55,309 nucleotides of DNA from Leptolyngbya iicbica LK. Lineage in GTDB: Bacteria; Cyanobacteriota; Cyanobacteriia; Phormidesmidales; Phormidesmidaceae. A program made the translations under genes and the position numbers. Of this stretch, positions 54,516 through 55,309 are shown piece by piece. How positions within the stretch are numbered: the stretch's first letter is position 1; each line of letters begins with the position of its first letter. The notes beneath the pieces were generated by a model. It had not been told where the DNA came from. It saw only the letters and a list, made by a program, of their open reading frames with translations, and did no database searches. The stretch spans positions 1,426,727 through 1,482,035 of the forward strand of contig NZ_QVFV01000002.1 in assembly GCF_004212215.1 (NCBI RefSeq). Reading direction: 5' to 3'.

Positions 54516-54586
54516 GGTATCGCTCGCGCTTGTTTACAGCATCAGTGCATCGAGCTTAATCATAGTAAAAGCGACACCCTCACCGT

Positions 54587-55192
54587 CTATTCTCTACGAA
54601 ACATCTCACTTACTTCTTGAGGAGTGTAAGGAGGGCTTTTTAAATGTATGACTGCATGGCAATTCGGACAAACAGGAATTAAGTCATTTACAGGATCCAC
54701 AATATAGGAATCACCAATTTCACTTAGCGGTTTGATGTGATGTACATGGATAAGAGTTTCAGCAACTACACCATAAATATCACAAAGCTTGATATTACAT
54801 ACCTGGCAAACATAGCCATAGTGAGACAAACAAGCATCACGTGCCTTTTGGTCTCTCTCATATCTGTTTACCTTGATTTGCTTTACGATTCCCTCTTTAT
54901 ATTCAATTCTGTCAGGCAACTCTTCAGGTAGATGAGCAACACTCATGACACGTTTATAACCATCCAACGAGGAAATTCCTTTGGGAACATTTATTCTCTT
55001 CGAAACCGAAATTCCAGGCATGTTGAGTTCATCTTCATGGCTAAAAATTATGTATCCTGATCGATCCCAAAGAGCGCAGGGATAGGATTGAATTAAACCG
55101 TAGAAATTGCCCCAATCACTGTATCTTGACTGAACCACATTTAAGCCAAAAGCCTTGCTCAGTTCACCTGCTCTTTTACGGTTCACAACCAC
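54587..55192 (-). CDS. HNH endonuclease
   Basis: A 201-residue protein. The C-terminal ~70 residues are an HNH nuclease with a zinc-binding frame: CQVCN, ETLIHVHHIKPLSEIG (catalytic HH), VDPVNDLIPVCPNCHAVIH. The N-terminal ~125 residues, starting at GTG 55192 behind AAGGGA, match no family I can name; they could be a specificity or target-recognition domain, as in McrA-like restriction enzymes. The DNA is AT-rich and has no HIP1 site, unlike the kinase gene beside it, so it was probably acquired horizontally. A defence role is inference. Confidence 0.8.
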   Translation of the reverse strand: MVVNRKRAGELSKAFGLNVVQSRYSDWGNFYGLIQSYPCALWDRSGYIIFSHEDELNMPGISVSKRINVPKGISSLDGYKRVMSVAHLPEELPDRIEYKEGIVKQIKVNRYERDQKARDACLSHYGYVCQVCNIKLCDIYGVVAETLIHVHHIKPLSEIGDSYIVDPVNDLIPVCPNCHAVIHLKSPPYTPQEVSEMFRRE

Positions 55193-55309
55193 TTCATCCC
55201 TTTAGTGTGCGTGTCTAAATTTCCTTTCCAAGTAAGCTACAGCATTTCTCACTCTAGTGAGGTGCAGTAGCAGCAATTTGTAAACCAGTTTTTAATGTCT
55301 GTCAAAGAA

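Noticed and set aside
1-55309. CRISPR array, prophage, integron, rRNA or replication origin
   Set aside because: No regularly spaced direct repeats, phage structural genes, att sites, rRNA motifs or DnaA-box clusters were seen. The short repeats found are isolated hairpins. HIP1 palindromes are a genome-wide feature, not an array.

Overview
The window is chromosomal DNA from a cyanobacterium. The palindrome GCGATCGC (HIP1) and its core recur throughout. Several genes belong to families found only or mainly in cyanobacteria and plastids: a CpcS/CpeS-type phycobiliprotein lyase, GUN4, a ferrochelatase with a C-terminal chlorophyll-binding tail, DUF2808, a Ycf46-type AAA ATPase and a fused PntA. 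The gene mix suggests a filamentous, Leptolyngbya-like organism, but I cannot name the genus. No phage, CRISPR array, rRNA operon or intact insertion sequence is visible.

Left end (1-4.5 kb): an accessory zone. It holds the 3' end of one PIN toxin and a second antitoxin/PIN module that is a diverged duplicate. The second toxin is frameshifted by a 28-bp tandem duplication. An AT-rich, HIP1-free two-gene cassette follows: a DUF885-like metallopeptidase overlapping a two-helix membrane protein. It is the best candidate here for an undescribed system.

4.5-25.8 kb: mostly housekeeping genes. They include nrdJ (B12-dependent ribonucleotide reductase), a MerR-like protein, a SemiSWEET, a zinc-ribbon/SPFH membrane-stress pair, icd, gun4, a GAF histidine-kinase homologue lacking the phosphoacceptor His, a TauE/SafE permease, an orphan TRAP binding protein, hemH, pdxA, a DUF442 phosphatase-like protein, a rhodanese and pntA-pntB. 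After a gene-poor 1.6-kb stretch and a DUF2808 protein comes the cluster rpmH-rnpA-PH-yidC-khpB-yceD-ycf46 (28.3-33.3 kb), which serves ribosome, tRNA and membrane-protein biogenesis.

33.3-46.4 kb: Uma2, a saccharopine-dehydrogenase-like reductase, a GT4 glycosyltransferase divergent from a DegT aminotransferase, a MATE transporter, a membrane-anchored pseudokinase with TPRs, miaE, a secreted two-repeat protein, an OmpR/CHASE3-kinase pair and a FAS1 lipoprotein. A heavily decayed second miaE copy lies just downstream.

46.4-55.3 kb: a TetR regulator diverges from a three-gene redox operon (thioredoxin-reductase-like, VOC, PPOX) across a spacer with two near-palindromes centred 32 bp apart. 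Next come DUF2062, the phycobiliprotein lyase, tRNA-Glu(UUC), a small unknown protein, a Ser/Thr kinase with WD40 repeats and an HNH endonuclease in AT-rich DNA. Two 49-nt hairpin repeats (42.1 and 51.1 kb) and a 50-nt near-perfect inverted repeat (51.2 kb) lie in spacers.
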